Shown here: in pieces, positions 8,744 through 18,087 of the stretch | Position numbering within the stretch: position 1 is the stretch's first letter | Layout of the letters: the number at the start of each line of letters is the position of its first letter | NCBI GenBank assembly: GCA_964631235.1 | Contig: CAZVZX010000009.1 | Coordinates: 1 to 64,000, forward strand | Source of the DNA: JARKPK01 sp964631235 | GTDB taxonomy: Bacteria; Planctomycetota; Planctomycetia; Pirellulales; Thermoguttaceae | DNA: 64,000 nt | Direction: 5' to 3' | Notes under the pieces: generated by a model | Seen by the model: the letters and a program-made list of their open reading frames with translations, nothing else | What the model was told of the DNA's origin: nothing | The model's database searches: none | Program-made: the position numbers and the translations under genes

Positions 8744-9841
8744 TCACGCGAACGCAGAATAAAGATCGATGTAGCGGGCAACCATCGCCTCTTCGGAGAA
8801 CTGCGATAGTGCCCGCTGCCGAGCGGCCAGCCCGATGCGCTGCCGCGCGGCTTCGTCTTCGAAAAGGCGGTGAGCATATCGTGCCAATCCCGCCCGATCG
8901 CCCTCCGGGATCAAGAAGCCCGATTCGCCGGGAACGATCAACTCGCGCATCTGCGGGGCGTCGGCGGCAATGACGGGCACGCCGGCGGCCATCGCTTCGA
9001 GGATGCCGCGCGGATGCCCGCCCTCGCTGCCCGGGGCCCACAGTAGCTCGCACAGCGGCAGCCAGCGCGGGGCGTCGGGCCGGCGGCCGAGGAAGTGAAC
9101 GCGGTGGGCCACGTTGGCTTGGGCGGCGAACCTACGCAGCCGTTCGTATTGCGGTCCGTCGCCGAACAGCAACAGATGAACGTCGTGGCCGGCCACTTGC
9201 AGCAAGTCGGTCGCCCAAATCGCGTCTTTCCACCGTTTGGTTCTTCGCAGCTCACCAAGGCCGACGATCAATCGTGCCGTCGCCGGCAAACCGAGCTGAT
9301 CGCGGACTTGCGCGCCCGTCAAGGGAAGCGGCGCCGGGGCCGAAACGCCGCCGGGGATCGCCACGAGCTTCGAATCCGGCCATCCTTGCCGCCGCCATCG
9401 AATGGCATCGGCCTGGGCCTGGACCACTAGCTTCACCTCAAGCCCGCTCCATCGGGCCGCCCAGCGCGCGAACGTGAGCCGTGTGGGCCCTTCGGGGCGG
9501 TGTTGCGTCAGCACAATGCGACGCATTCCGCACCACATCGCGGCGGCACATGCCCAGTCGTGCGCTGCCGAGCGCCAACTTTGCAGCACATCGGGACGAA
9601 AACTTCGGACCAAACGCGCCAGTCGAGAGAAGGCAATTGCATCGAAGCGGCCATAGCGACCGATCAACTCGACCGCAACGCCTGTGCAGGCAAGCTCTCG
9701 TTCGAGATCGCCGAGCCGTTCGAGCGCGGCAACGCAAACGGCATGGCCGGCGCGTGCGGCACCCGCAGCGACGGCAACCAGTTGCCGTTGCGCGCCGGCA
9801 GGCTCAAGCGTGGGAACAAGATGCAGAATGCGTTGCGTCAC
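8744..9841 (-). CDS. GT4 family glycosyltransferase
   Basis: About 365 residues with the GT-B fold of the GT4 family, which transfers a sugar from a nucleotide-sugar donor. The N-terminal half opens with QRILHLVPTLEPAGAQRQL, the typical glycine-bearing acceptor-domain start. The C-terminal half has a GLGELRRTKRWKDAI strand-turn and the donor-binding segment EGGHPRGILEAMAAGVPVI, followed by GESGFLIPEGD. No hydrophobic signal is present, so it is cytosolic or peripheral. The GTG at 9841 is taken as start; an upstream GTG at 9949 is possible and no strong ribosome-binding site settles it. The gene begins about 110 bases after the end of the coiled-coil gene on the same strand and may be cotranscribed. 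Confidence 0.85.
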   Translation of the reverse strand: MTQRILHLVPTLEPAGAQRQLVAVAAGAARAGHAVCVAALERLGDLERELACTGVAVELIGRYGRFDAIAFSRLARLVRSFRPDVLQSWRSAAHDWACAAAMWCGMRRIVLTQHRPEGPTRLTFARWAARWSGLEVKLVVQAQADAIRWRRQGWPDSKLVAIPGGVSAPAPLPLTGAQVRDQLGLPATARLIVGLGELRRTKRWKDAIWATDLLQVAGHDVHLLLFGDGPQYERLRRFAAQANVAHRVHFLGRRPDAPRWLPLCELLWAPGSEGGHPRGILEAMAAGVPVIAADAPQMRELIVPGESGFLIPEGDRAGLARYAHRLFEDEAARQRIGLAARQRALSQFSEEAMVARYIDLYSAFA

Positions 9842-9953
9842 AGCAGCAGCGTTGAAAGCCGGTTCAAAGGAGCGTTGCGGCTCGGTGGAAATGAGCCGCA
9901 GCGGCCGGCTGGGCTTTGCGAGGCTTCCCAACCGGTGGCCACCGGCCACGATC

Positions 9954-11624
9954 TTACACCGCCGGCGCGGCTTCCCGCAACTCCGACCGCAGCCGTTGAA
10001 TCTCGCGCTGCAAACCGATCCGCTCGGCCAGCCATCGCTGCGAACGCTCGCGGAGTTCGGCCTCGCGCTCGAGCAGTTGCTGCTCGCGAGCGACAAGGTT
10101 TTCGGCCATGCGGTCGATCTCGGCCCGTTGCGAAGCCGCTTGCGCCTCGGCATCGAGCCTTTGCTGTTTGAGCCGCTGGAATTGTTCGGCCAGTTGCCGA
10201 CGGGCTGTTTCCAGTTGTTCCCGCTCGGCGTTCAGTTCGGCGGCCGCTTGGCGATAGTGCTCGGCCAGTTGCGAACGGATGCGGCCGATCGTTCGGGTGA
10301 CTGCCGCCGGCGGAACGGCGCCGGTCAATTGAACCCAAAGCTCTTCGCCGGCCAGACGGATCTCGAGCGTCTCGCGGTGCATCGCCTGCAATTCTTGTCG
10401 CAGTTGCTTCAGCGCTTTGCGCGATTGCTCCAAGTGGGCTTCCCGATGCTCGATCAATCGGCGCTTTCGCTCCAACTCCTCGGTTTGACGTTGGAACTCG
10501 GCTTGCAGTCGGGCGCGCTCGGTTTCAAACTGCGAACGCATGGTGCGCTGCTCCTCGATCGTCGCCTCGCGGAGCTTTTCGACTTCAGCCACCGCCACCG
10601 CCAGTCGCGATTCGGCCAGCCCCAACGCCTGTTGACGTGCGTCGAGCGCCTCAGCCCGCTCGTCCAGTTGGCGGGTTCGTTCTTCGATCGTCGGCAACAA
10701 TGCGGCTTCTCGCGCCATTAGTTCGTCCCAACGACGCTGCCATTCTGCTTGCTGCTGTTCCAAAGCAGCTTGATGAGCAGCCAACAGCTCTTCGCGCTTC
10801 GCCAAGGCCGCCTCGCGCCGCTCGCAACACTCCTGCCGCTCGATAAGCATCGCCTCGCGTTCGGCAAGCTGATGGGCCGCTTCGGTGCTTTGCCGCGACC
10901 TCGCGTCGGCCTGTTCGGCAACCGACTGCTCGGCTTGCCTGAGCATGGCCTCGGCGGCTTCACGCTGCGCTCGTTCGGCAGTGGCTAGGCGATTCAATCG
11001 CGCCTGCATCTGGCCGTGCATCTGCTCGACTTCGGCACGACGGGCTTCGATTTCGGCCTCTTTCTCGGCAAGCCAAAGCCGGGCAAGGCGTGCATCGCGT
11101 TCGAGCTGCGCCTGCGAGGCATTCAGTACGCTCTCGCGGTGATCCAGCTCGGCCTGCCGCTGATCGAGCAGCCGCGAAAGCTGCTCGGCCTGCTTCCGCA
11201 ATCGTTCGACGACCAGAAGATCCGCCTCGCCGGCGGCTGCCACCAGATCGGCCTCTCCCGCCGCAAAGGGAGCCGCCGACTGCTCTTCGACCATTTTGGA
11301 AGAGCTCTGTTCACGCGGAGAACACCCCGAGTTATCGGCTGAGTCGGCATGGCTCGCGGTGGCGTTGCCCGAGACTAAACTGTGATCGGCGACGGGCGTT
11401 TCGCTCTCTGCGGGCGAGCATCCGCCAGCCCGACTGCTGGAATCCCCCGAAATACCCACATTATCAACTGATTGCTGTCCGTCAGTGCGACCCGACTGGA
11501 ATTGGTCGATTGGGCACTCGGGCGGCATCTGAGCCAGTGAATGAGGCGGATCGACCCGCATCTCGACCCCTTCGGGCGACGGGGGAACAACCGCTGTCTG
11601 TCTGCGAGATTTCTTGGTGGCCAT
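9954..11624 (-). CDS. long coiled-coil protein, function unknown
   Basis: A 556-residue protein. The first 150 or so residues are low in complexity and probably disordered (basic MATKKSRRQ start, then Ser/Asp/Glu-rich). From about residue 170 to the end almost every stretch is rich in Glu, Gln, Arg, Leu and Ala in heptads, for example AEIEARRAEVEQMHGQMQAR, as in a continuous coiled coil. No catalytic motif, signal peptide or membrane segment is present. The ATG at 11624 is preceded by GGGAAGG. It is divergent from the TPR gene at 11977 and just upstream of a glycosyltransferase. A structural or scaffolding role is a guess only. Confidence 0.75.
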   Translation of the reverse strand: MATKKSRRQTAVVPPSPEGVEMRVDPPHSLAQMPPECPIDQFQSGRTDGQQSVDNVGISGDSSSRAGGCSPAESETPVADHSLVSGNATASHADSADNSGCSPREQSSSKMVEEQSAAPFAAGEADLVAAAGEADLLVVERLRKQAEQLSRLLDQRQAELDHRESVLNASQAQLERDARLARLWLAEKEAEIEARRAEVEQMHGQMQARLNRLATAERAQREAAEAMLRQAEQSVAEQADARSRQSTEAAHQLAEREAMLIERQECCERREAALAKREELLAAHQAALEQQQAEWQRRWDELMAREAALLPTIEERTRQLDERAEALDARQQALGLAESRLAVAVAEVEKLREATIEEQRTMRSQFETERARLQAEFQRQTEELERKRRLIEHREAHLEQSRKALKQLRQELQAMHRETLEIRLAGEELWVQLTGAVPPAAVTRTIGRIRSQLAEHYRQAAAELNAEREQLETARRQLAEQFQRLKQQRLDAEAQAASQRAEIDRMAENLVAREQQLLEREAELRERSQRWLAERIGLQREIQRLRSELREAAPAV

Positions 11625-11976
11625 GGCCCGACCTTCCCGAGGTGCTGCATGGTGCCGGGCGCAATAGTCCGCGCGACCGGCAAGGTTTAGCCAAACCACT
11701 TGATCGGCATAAGCCGCCCAGAACGTGAGCGCGAAGGCGAAATTACAACGAACTTACGCGGCGGGTGGCAAGATATGGGAAATGGAGAAGATAGGTGGTG
11801 AAGCAAAATGTGCCTCTCAGCTTCGGCCTCGTTACGGGCTCCGATAACGAATGGTCAACAAGCCGCGTTGACGCCGCAAGCCCTTTTCGGTACAAACCGC
11901 ACGCTCATTTCCCGACTTTGGCGACCGCACGAACAGAGCGGGCCGCCGATTCGTTGCTGCTCGGGTTATTGCGATC
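11625..11976. other. divergent promoter region
   Basis: About 350 bases between the minus-strand coiled-coil gene and the plus-strand TPR gene. It should contain promoters for both. A purine-rich, less GC-rich patch lies around 11770-11800. No sigma-54 consensus (GGCAC...TTGC) and no clear sigma-70 pair was recognised. Confidence 0.5.
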
Positions 11977-14475
11977 ATGTCGAAGGACGTCCACCAAACG
12001 CAGCCGGCCGAAAACGCCGCAACGCCGAACGGCCTTGTGGGCCGAATCGGCGCGCTGCTGCGCGGATGGTTCTCGCATCCTTTGCAGGTTGTTACGGTCT
12101 CGGCCGGCCTGATCGCGGCGGGCGGCGGCATCGCGGTCATCTGGCTTGTGGCGCAGCCGCGACCGACGCCTCGCGAACTGTCGAAGATGGAAGCGGCGCT
12201 GCTGGCGCTCGACGCGCGCGACCTCGATACAGCAAAGGCTTGGGCCGAGGCCATCCTCAGCGAACCGAACTGTCCGCGAACGCAACAAGCCCAAGCGGCG
12301 TTCATTCTCGGCGCGGCAGCCGTTTATGAAGCGGAAGCGGCATCGCCGCGCAAGCGACGCGTATTCTACCTGGCCGCAGCCCAGCACTTGGAAGATGCCC
12401 GCATCATCGGTTTTCCCGAAGGCCGCGAAGCCGAAGGAAACCTGTTGTTGGCTCAGGCGTTGGTCGGCATCGGGCAATGGGCGCAGGCGCGACCCAGCTT
12501 GCTCAGCGCCCTCGAACTCAATCCGGAGCGAAAGGCCGAATTGCATCGCTGGCTTTGCCAATCGTACTTGAGCGATGCGACGCCTGATCTGACGGAAGCC
12601 CTTCGCCACAATCAGGCATGGCTGGCCACCGGGGCGTTGACCGAAGAAGAGCAACTGGCCGCATTGTTGCAGAAAGCCGAGATTCTTCTGCGGCAAGGCA
12701 AGCTCGACGAAAGCGAGGCCGTGCTTCGCGGCCTCGTCCCGCGCGAAATCGACGCTGCGGCCGTCCTCTTGCTGCAAGGCCGAGTGCTCATAGCCCGAGC
12801 GATGGCGCAGCGCGGCGCAGCCGACGCGGATCGGCCGAGCGGCGCTGCATCGGGGCACGGCGGCGACGGTCGGCCCGATCCGAACGATGCGGAGAAGCGG
12901 AAGTCGCTGTTGCAGGAAGCGGCCAAGACACTCCAGGCGGCCGCAGGCCGCGATTTGCTTTCGGGAGAAACCGCCGCTGCGGCGATGTACCTGACCGGCG
13001 AGTGTTTTCGTGCGTTGGGCGACGACCGGGCCGCGGCCGCTCAATATGCTCGAACGTCGCGGCTGCATCCCGAAACCGACGAAGCCTTTGCCGCCGACTT
13101 CCGCCGCATGCTCTTGCTTTGGCGCGAGAACAACGACTCCGAAGCCATGACGATCTTGGATCGTTTGGGAAAAGCGGCTGCCGCCGAGGGATTCCGCAAT
13201 CGATGGGTCGCCCCTGCGGAAATCGCCGACGCGCTGATCGCCCGCTTCGAGCGTTTTCTCGCATCGACGGATCAAGCGCAAGCCGTCGAGCTGGCCCGCC
13301 GTGCAGCGCCGTTGTTGGGGCCGGGCAAGGCGGCGCGCTTGGAAGCGGAAACGCTGGCCGCCTGGGGACGCCGGCTGGCCGCCGAGGCGGAGAATGAACG
13401 TCGCCCCGACGCCGCCGAGCAGAAACGCATCGAGGCTCGCGAAAAACTCCGCGAGGCCGGCCGAGCCTACGAGCGTTTGGCGCAAATCGAGATCACCGCG
13501 CGGGAGTACCCCGACTATCTCTTCGCCGCGACCGAGGCCTACTACCTGGGGCACGATTATACCGGGGCCGTCCGCATGGCTCGTCTCTATCTCCGCAATG
13601 AAGTGCGGCGGCGCCATCCGCAAACACTGGTAATGCTGGGCGATTCGCTGTTGGCCCTGGGCAAAGCCGAGGCGGCCGGGAAAGCACTGGAGGAATGTAT
13701 CGAGTTCTATCCGCGCGATCCGTTGGTGCATCGGGCGCGATTGCTGGCGGCTCGGGCATGCCTGGAAAAGGATCGGCCGAAACAGGCCGAGCAATACCTC
13801 AACGATAACCTGAACAGCAATGGGTTGACGCCCGACAGCATCGAGTGGCGCGAATCGCTTTTTGCATTGGGAATGTTGGCGCACCGAACCGGCGATGCCG
13901 CACAGGCGATTGCCCGCTTGCAGGAAGCCTTGGCACGCTACCCGCAGGCGCCCGAGGCCGTGGCGGCTCGTTATGCCCTGGCGGACGTGCTTGCCCGCCG
14001 CGCCCGTGCCGCGTTGACCGTCGCGGAGCAATCGGCCGATTCGGGCGCGCGACTCGTCTTGCCCAAAGCGGTGCGCGACGATCTGCAATCCGCCCTAGCC
14101 CTATATCGCCGCGTGCAAAGCGATTTGCAATCGCGGAATGAAATTGGAACATTGACGCCCGCCGACCGCGCGATGTTGCGCAACGCGATATTCGCCATCG
14201 GCGGCGTCTTGGCCGACTTGGGCGATTACGAAGCGGCGGCGCGCACCTTTGCCGCCGCCGGCATTCGTTATCAGCATCACCCGGCCGCCCTGAACGCCTA
14301 TGCCCATTTGATTTCGCTCTATCGGCGGCTGGGACGCCCGCTCGACGCAAAACAAGCCATCGCCCAAGCGCGGCAAGTGCTGGAACGCATCAGCGGCGAC
14401 GAAGGATTCGTCTCCGCAACGCCCTTTTCGCGGAGTCAGTGGATCGAGGTTCTCGACGATCTCGAACGATTATAG
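11977..14475 (+). CDS. membrane-anchored TPR-repeat protein
   Basis: An 832-residue protein. A short cytoplasmic N-terminus is followed by one hydrophobic helix at about residues 39-58 (VTVSAGLIAAGGGIAVIWLV). The rest is helical and built from TPR-like units: the pairing of small residues in AKAWAEAILSEPN, GEAEAVLRGL-type helices and AQAIARLQEALARYPQAPEA near residue 640 is typical. The repeats continue to the C-terminus (GRPLDAKQAIAQARQVLERI). It would expose a long protein-interaction solenoid outside the membrane. It sits 43 bases before the FlgN-like gene, on the same strand as the flagellar cluster, so a role in flagellar assembly is possible but not shown. A long open frame on the opposite strand is a shadow. 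Confidence 0.82.
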   Translation: MSKDVHQTQPAENAATPNGLVGRIGALLRGWFSHPLQVVTVSAGLIAAGGGIAVIWLVAQPRPTPRELSKMEAALLALDARDLDTAKAWAEAILSEPNCPRTQQAQAAFILGAAAVYEAEAASPRKRRVFYLAAAQHLEDARIIGFPEGREAEGNLLLAQALVGIGQWAQARPSLLSALELNPERKAELHRWLCQSYLSDATPDLTEALRHNQAWLATGALTEEEQLAALLQKAEILLRQGKLDESEAVLRGLVPREIDAAAVLLLQGRVLIARAMAQRGAADADRPSGAASGHGGDGRPDPNDAEKRKSLLQEAAKTLQAAAGRDLLSGETAAAAMYLTGECFRALGDDRAAAAQYARTSRLHPETDEAFAADFRRMLLLWRENNDSEAMTILDRLGKAAAAEGFRNRWVAPAEIADALIARFERFLASTDQAQAVELARRAAPLLGPGKAARLEAETLAAWGRRLAAEAENERRPDAAEQKRIEAREKLREAGRAYERLAQIEITAREYPDYLFAATEAYYLGHDYTGAVRMARLYLRNEVRRRHPQTLVMLGDSLLALGKAEAAGKALEECIEFYPRDPLVHRARLLAARACLEKDRPKQAEQYLNDNLNSNGLTPDSIEWRESLFALGMLAHRTGDAAQAIARLQEALARYPQAPEAVAARYALADVLARRARAALTVAEQSADSGARLVLPKAVRDDLQSALALYRRVQSDLQSRNEIGTLTPADRAMLRNAIFAIGGVLADLGDYEAAARTFAAAGIRYQHHPAALNAYAHLISLYRRLGRPLDAKQAIAQARQVLERISGDEGFVSATPFSRSQWIEVLDDLERL

Positions 14476-14518
14476 TTTTTCGGGCGACGGCTCGGCCGCC
14501 CCCGTTTCGGGACCAGTC

Positions 14519-14971
14519 ATGGACGACTTTCCCACCGATCGCTTGTACGAGCTTTTGCGAGCGAAACGCAGTTGCCTGACGCAATTGCGCGATCTGTCGC
14601 ATCGCCAGACGGAATTGATCGACGGCGGCGACATGACGCGGCTGCTCGATCTGCTGGTCGTCAAGCAACGGATGATCGAACAGCTTCAGCGGATCGAGCG
14701 AGCGCTTGATCCGTTCCGCGGCGAGCCGCCCGAAGCCCGCCGCTGGCGCAGCCCCGAGGTGAAGCAGCGGTCCGCCGACGAAGCGCAACAATGCGAACTG
14801 CTGCTGGCCGAACTGATGACTTGGGAGAAACAGGGCGAGGCCTTGCTCACGCGGCGCCGCGACGAAGTGGCGCACCGGCTGCAAGGCGTACACCGCGCCG
14901 CTCAGGCGCGGCAGTCGTACGTGGAACCCCCGGCCGACGGGGCCTGTCAATTGGACATTCGCGCCGGATAG
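14519..14971 (+). CDS. FlgN-like flagellar export chaperone
   Basis: A 150-residue, almost entirely helical protein, similar in size to FlgN, the chaperone that keeps hook-associated proteins FlgK and FlgL unfolded for export. The pattern LYELLRAKRSCLTQLRDLS, then a leucine-rich LLDLLVVKQRMIEQLQRIE helix and a basic C-terminal helix, fits the antiparallel coiled hairpin of the family. FlgN is poorly conserved, so the call rests as much on position, directly ahead of the flagellar regulators and rod genes, as on sequence. Its TPR neighbour ends 43 bases upstream. Confidence 0.6.
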   Translation: MDDFPTDRLYELLRAKRSCLTQLRDLSHRQTELIDGGDMTRLLDLLVVKQRMIEQLQRIERALDPFRGEPPEARRWRSPEVKQRSADEAQQCELLLAELMTWEKQGEALLTRRRDEVAHRLQGVHRAAQARQSYVEPPADGACQLDIRAG

Positions 14972-15033
14972 GACTCGGTTTGACCCATGCGTTTTCGAGC
15001 CGCCCGACAAACCGCCCAATTTTTCAAAATATA

Positions 15034-15130
15034 GCCGCGAAGGACGGAACGCGGTTTGAACGGGGATTGCACGCAATCGCCCATGTCGTTGAGATCGCGG
15101 CCGATTGTGCGAGTGTGTGGAACTATTCGG
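15034..15130 (+). repeat. dispersed repeat family 1, copy a
   Basis: About 97 bases running CCGCGAAGGACGGAACGCGGTT ... GATTGCACGCAA ... CGCGGCCGATTG ... GTGTGGAACTATT. It matches copies at 17505, 17980, 24613 and 57708 (some inverted). It sits in the spacer between the FlgN-like gene and the histidine kinase, ending 50 bases before the kinase start. Confidence 0.85.
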
Positions 15131-15180
15131 TTTGAGGAAGCTGAGCACAACGCCTTATTGCTTGTTCGAGGTTCGTAACG

Positions 15181-16074
15181 ATGACTCACACCGGTGACCC
15201 CCTGAAGAATCAAACGGAGCAGGCCACCGCCGGTTTGGCCGACGGCAGCCCGGCTGCCTGGCCGCCGGGCGAGTTGCAGGCGGTGCTGGCCGCGTGGAAC
15301 GCCGCTACCGAGCGGCTTCAGCTCACGCACGAAGCGCTCCGCGCCGAGGTGCGCCGCTTGACCGACGAGCTCGAAGTGAAAAACCGCGAGCTGGCACGGA
15401 AGAACCGTTTGGCGGATCTCGGGCAGATGGCCGCGCACGTCGCCCACGAGCTGCGAAACGGGCTGGTGCCCGTCAAGCTCTATCTCGATCTGCTGCAACG
15501 CAGGATTGCCGGCGATTCGGGCAGCCTCGAGGTTCTCGACAAGGCGTTGGCGGGCTTGACCGCCGTGGACGGCACCGTGAACGACTTGCTTCAATTCGCT
15601 TCCGATCGTGCCGTGCAACTGCGTTCGTTCCGCCTGGCGCCACTGGTCGATCGACTGCTGGAAACGCTGGCGCCGACGCTTTCGGCTCAGTCGGTGGCGG
15701 CCGAGGTTCGCATTCCGCCCGACCTTCGGCTCACGGCCGACGAGCACCTGATCGAGCGGTGTTTGATGAACTTGGTGCTCAACGCCGTCGATGCCATGCC
15801 CGACGGCGGCCGGGTGGAAATCGTCGCTTGCCGTCGCGACAACGGGGCGGCGGTGATCGTCAGCGACTCCGGGCCGGGATTGAGCGACGACGCCTTGCGC
15901 CGCGCCTTCGAGCCGTTTTTCACCACCAAGCGGCAAGGAACCGGACTGGGGCTGGCGATCGTCGCCCGCGCCGTCGAGGCGCACGGGGGCGAGGCGAGCA
16001 TCGGCAATCGGCCCGAGGGCGGCGCGTCGGTGGAACTCTTCTTTCCGACACGGGTGCAGGAGGCGGCGGCATGA
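15181..16074 (+). CDS. soluble sensor histidine kinase of flagellar type (FlrB/FleS-like)
   Basis: A 297-residue two-component kinase without a membrane segment. An N-terminal coiled stretch (TERLQLTHEALRAEVRRLTD) leads to the dimerisation domain with the phospho-acceptor His89 in VAHELRN. The ATPase domain follows with the N box (NLVLNAVDAMPDGG), the G1 box (SDSGPGLSDD), the F box (EPFFTTK) and the G2 box (GTGLGLAIV). Its partner is the NtrC-type activator whose ATG overlaps its TGA by four bases, a sign of translational coupling. By analogy with FlrB/FlrC and FleS/FleR it would control sigma-54-dependent middle flagellar genes; the position supports this. Confidence 0.88.
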   Translation: MTHTGDPLKNQTEQATAGLADGSPAAWPPGELQAVLAAWNAATERLQLTHEALRAEVRRLTDELEVKNRELARKNRLADLGQMAAHVAHELRNGLVPVKLYLDLLQRRIAGDSGSLEVLDKALAGLTAVDGTVNDLLQFASDRAVQLRSFRLAPLVDRLLETLAPTLSAQSVAAEVRIPPDLRLTADEHLIERCLMNLVLNAVDAMPDGGRVEIVACRRDNGAAVIVSDSGPGLSDDALRRAFEPFFTTKRQGTGLGLAIVARAVEAHGGEASIGNRPEGGASVELFFPTRVQEAAA

Positions 16075-17504
16075 ACGCATCTGGGCAAACACCGAAAACG
16101 CGAGCCAACGGCCGAGTGTTGATCGTGGACGATCATCCTGAGGCCCGCGAATCGACGGCATTCGTCTTGCGCCAGGCCGGGCACGCCGTCGAGTGCTGCT
16201 GCGGCGCGCCTGAGGCGTTGGCCCGCACCGCCGGCGAGAACTTCGATGTCGTGGTAACCGACCTGAATATGCCCGGCATGGACGGGCTAGAGTTCATCAA
16301 GCAACTGCAAACGCGGCGGTTTTCCGGTCAGGTGATCATGATGACCGCCTACGCCACCGTAGCCACCGCTGTCGAAGCGATGCGGCACGGCGCGTTCGAC
16401 TATCTGGAAAAACCGTTTTCCGCCGATCGGATCGAACAGTTGGTTGCCCGCGCCCTGCAACACGGCCGCATGCTCCGACAGGCCGAGGCCGCGCGCGCCG
16501 AAGAACTCCAGCCGGCGATGATCGGCAGTTCGCGGGCGATGCAGCAGTTGCGTCAACGGATTCTACAGATCGGGCCGACGCCGGTAACCGTGCTCATCAT
16601 TGGCGAAAGCGGCACAGGCAAGGAATTGGTGGCCCGCGCCCTGCACGCATCCAGTCCCCGCCGCGACAAACCCATGGTCAGCCTGAACTGCCCCGCGCTT
16701 TCCGCCCAGTTGATGGAAAGCGAGTTGTTCGGACACGAAAAGGGCGCGTTCACCGGGGCCGATAGCGCCCGTGTCGGGCGATTCGAGGCTGCCGACGGAG
16801 GCACGATCCTATTGGATGAAGTGACGGAAATCGACTTGAACTTGCAGGCCAAGTTGCTCCGGGTCTTGCAAGAGAGGGCCTTCGAGCGGGTCGGTTCGAG
16901 CCGGACGTTGCGCGTCGATGTCCGCGTGCTGGCCACCACCAATCGCGATTTGCAGGCCGAGGTCGCCGCCGGTCGGTTCCGCGAAGACCTTTATTTCCGC
17001 TTGGCCGTTGTTCCCTTGGTCGTGCCGCCGCTGCGGGAACGTCGCGAAGACATTCCCGAATTGGCCCAGTACTTCTTCGCGCGTTGCGCCGAACGATTGA
17101 ACCGCGAGCCCTGCGTGCTGGAACCTTCGGCCACGGAATTGCTGATGGAATACCACTGGCCGGGGAACGTCCGCGAGTTGGAGAACCTGGTGACTCGGGC
17201 CGCGGTGCTTAACACCGGCCAGCCGGTTGCCGCCGACGAGCTGCAACGCTGGATCATGGCGCTGCCCGGTGACGTCGCCGCCCAACAGCGCCGGCCGGCG
17301 CCTGTCGCACAACCTGCCGCGATCCCCGTGGAAAGCATGAGCTTGCAAGAGATGGAACGGCGATTGATCGAGGCCACGCTCGAACGGTTCGGCGGCCACC
17401 GGGCGAAGACCGCCGAGGCCCTGGGCATCGGCGTCCGCACCCTGACCGGCAAACTTCGTCAATACGGCTACGCCCCGCGGGAGAAATCGTTCGCGCAGCG
17501 CTAA
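16071..17504 (+). CDS. NtrC-family sigma-54 activator (FlrC/FleR-like)
   Basis: A 477-residue response regulator. The receiver domain (about 14-130) has acidic Asp20/Asp21, the phospho-acceptor Asp64 in TDLNMPGMDG and the switch Lys in EKPFS. The AAA+ domain has Walker A GESGTGKE, the sigma-54-contacting loop GAFTGA, and a Walker B region ending LLDEVTEI. A Fis-type helix-turn-helix lies at the C-terminus (GGHRAKTAEALGIGVRTLTG). The start is the ATG at 16071, preceded by GCAGGAGG and overlapping the kinase stop; an in-frame extension further upstream is an artefact. A near-consensus sigma-54 promoter 435 bases downstream, ahead of flgB, is the obvious target. Confidence 0.93.
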   Translation: MNASGQTPKTRANGRVLIVDDHPEARESTAFVLRQAGHAVECCCGAPEALARTAGENFDVVVTDLNMPGMDGLEFIKQLQTRRFSGQVIMMTAYATVATAVEAMRHGAFDYLEKPFSADRIEQLVARALQHGRMLRQAEAARAEELQPAMIGSSRAMQQLRQRILQIGPTPVTVLIIGESGTGKELVARALHASSPRRDKPMVSLNCPALSAQLMESELFGHEKGAFTGADSARVGRFEAADGGTILLDEVTEIDLNLQAKLLRVLQERAFERVGSSRTLRVDVRVLATTNRDLQAEVAAGRFREDLYFRLAVVPLVVPPLRERREDIPELAQYFFARCAERLNREPCVLEPSATELLMEYHWPGNVRELENLVTRAAVLNTGQPVAADELQRWIMALPGDVAAQQRRPAPVAQPAAIPVESMSLQEMERRLIEATLERFGGHRAKTAEALGIGVRTLTGKLRQYGYAPREKSFAQR

Positions 17505-17602
17505 ATAGTTACAAACAATTACGGAAGCAGCCGCCAGCGCGGCGAAGCGGCCGATTGTGTAGGGATGCGATTTGAACGGCCTTGTGTTTTCTGTGGTTTT
17601 AT
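17505..17602 (-). repeat. dispersed repeat family 1, copy b
   Basis: An inverted copy of family 1 whose first bases abut the stop codon of the sigma-54 activator (AAATAGTTACAAACAATTAC). The complement reads ACCACAGAAAACACAAGGCC ... CAATCGGCCGCTTCGCCG ... GTTTGTAACTATTT. It is the most diverged copy at its far end. Confidence 0.8.
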
Positions 17603-17938
17603 TTAGAGTCGCGCGGCCGCGAATCGGCTGAAACCGACTCGGCCGACAGGGCCTCGATTGCTGAAAACGGCGACGGAGGCTCGTTCACCGCGAACAAGAG
17701 AGATACGGAAGGAGAATCGAAACAGCCCGGCCGCACCAGACAGCCGCACCCGACGGCCGCAAACGGCAAAAACTGCCGATCGGCCGAAGCGCAGTTTCTG
17801 CCATAGAATCCGGCGAACGGATCGGCTGATTGATGACGGCCGAATTATCGGAAACGTCGGCAACGGAACTTAAGGGAAATCGACGAATCGACAAACAGCG
17901 GCAGCACAGCGTTCCGGAAACGCAGGCCGCCGCAAGGG

Positions 17939-17954
17939 CGGCACGCCGCTTGCA
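17939..17954 (+). promoter_or_regulatory. candidate sigma-54 promoter for flgB operon
   Basis: The sequence CGGCACGCCGCTTGCA matches the -24/-12 consensus TGGCACG-N4-TTGCA at every fixed base except the first, with the GG and GC pairs at the correct distance. Transcription would start near 17965, giving a leader of about 120 bases before flgB. The upstream neighbour encodes a GAFTGA-bearing activator. No -35/-10 alternative was noted here. Confidence 0.65.
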
Positions 17955-17979
17955 TGGGATGATCATCACTGCCACGACG

Positions 17980-18077
17980 AAATAGTTGCACACAAGTGCG
18001 GAGGCGGCCGCCGACACGGCAAGGCGGCCGATGGGATGCAGTCCAAGTTTGAACCGCGTTGCGTTTTTCGCGGTCTT
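17980..18077 (-). repeat. dispersed repeat family 1, copy c
   Basis: An inverted copy of family 1 lying in the predicted flgB leader. It begins AAATAGTTGCACACAAG and ends GTTTTTCGCGGTCTT, 10 bases before the flgB start codon. It contains the strong dyad GGCGGCCG ... CGGCCGAT. Its placement between the sigma-54 promoter and flgB means it should be transcribed. Confidence 0.87.
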
Positions 18078-18087
18078 ATCAGGAACG

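Larger units (their letters stand above)
17505..18087. other. flagellar regulatory spacer
   Basis: A spacer of 583 bases between the activator gene and flgB. It holds copies b and c of repeat family 1 and the candidate sigma-54 promoter at 17939. The interior (17603-17930) contains only poor short frames and is rich in CG-type dyads. No gene is called. Confidence 0.6.

Noticed and set aside
11905..14088. A 727-codon open frame on the minus strand opposite the TPR gene
   Set aside because: It has no domain motif and the plus-strand frame has coherent TPR helices and a membrane segment, so this is a shadow caused by high GC.
15294..16070. A 259-codon N-terminal extension of the sigma-54 activator frame
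   Set aside because: It lies out of frame within the histidine kinase gene; the ATG at 16071 with ribosome-binding site overlaps the kinase stop as expected.
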